6,069 nt of DNA from CAZXBB01 sp964638815. Lineage in GTDB: Bacteria; Planctomycetota; Phycisphaerae; Phycisphaerales; SM1A02. Where the stretch lies: positions 1 to 6,069 of the forward strand of contig CAZXBB010000136.1 of the NCBI GenBank assembly GCA_964638815.1, written 5' to 3'. A model generated the notes under the pieces. The model was given only the letters and a program-made list of their open reading frames with translations, was not told where the DNA came from and did no database searches. Each line of letters starts with the position of its first letter. Position 1 is the first letter of the stretch. Below are positions 6,047 to 6,069 of this stretch, piece after piece. The position numbers were made by a program, and so were the translations under genes.

Positions 6047-6069
6047 CCCCCTCCCTTCCAGGGAGGGGG
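6047..6069. terminator. Strong 10-bp hairpin at window end, terminator-like
   Basis: CCCCCTCCCT (6047-6056) and AGGGAGGGGG (6060-6069) are perfect reverse complements around a 3-base loop. The window stops at the end of the right arm, so whether a T-run follows cannot be seen. It lies 103 bp after the stop of the sigma54 activator and would suit an intrinsic terminator. It may equally be a dispersed palindromic repeat, or lie inside the start of another gene. Confidence 0.5.

Noticed and set aside
1..6069. CRISPR array, tRNA, rRNA or insertion sequence
   Set aside because: No regularly spaced repeats, no cloverleaf-like sequence, no transposase motifs and no terminal inverted repeats with target duplications were seen on either strand.

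Overview
The window is GC-rich (about two-thirds GC or more by eye) and densely coded. It carries five genes with short intergenic gaps, and no RNA genes, insertion sequences or CRISPR repeats that I can see. The GC content, GTG starts, weak Shine-Dalgarno sites, a sigma54 activator with an intact GAFTGA loop and a two-HKD cardiolipin synthase together suggest a high-GC Gram-negative-type lineage, such as Myxococcota, a delta-proteobacterial relative, Rokubacteria or Acidobacteria. I cannot fix the phylum from this sequence alone.

Layout. (1) 1-126: the end of an upstream intergenic region, with two small GC hairpins. (2) 127-1566 (+): a complete cardiolipin synthase. (3) 1567-1696: a regulatory gap with a large imperfect dyad (1618-1658) directly abutting a recognisable sigma70-type promoter whose predicted transcription start falls at the next gene's ATG. 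(4) 1697-2131 (+): a small helix-turn-helix protein resembling phage CII-type regulators. (5) 2147-2932 (+): a compact beta-class (N6-adenine or N4-cytosine) DNA methyltransferase, 15 bp downstream and probably co-transcribed. (6) 2919-4169 (-): a 416-residue protein with an HNH_2-like C-terminal domain, whose 3' end overlaps the methyltransferase tail-to-tail by 14 bp. (7) 4170-4392: a divergent intergenic region with a near-identical -10-like decamer at each end, in opposite orientation. (8) 4393-5943 (+): a GAF-AAA+-Fis sigma54-dependent activator. (9) 5944-6069: non-coding, with an AT-rich patch, a 10-bp palindrome and a strong hairpin cut by the window end.

The most interesting part is 1618-4169. 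A phage-type regulator, a methyltransferase and an HNH-fold protein lie together as in a restriction-modification cassette with its own controller, but two of the three residues I expect in the HNH catalytic core are replaced. It may be a restriction-modification island whose nuclease has died or been repurposed, or a modification-linked system in which the HNH-fold protein binds rather than cuts DNA. The flanking cardiolipin synthase and sigma54 activator look like ordinary chromosomal genes; nothing in the sequence ties them to the cassette apart from the shared divergent promoter region.
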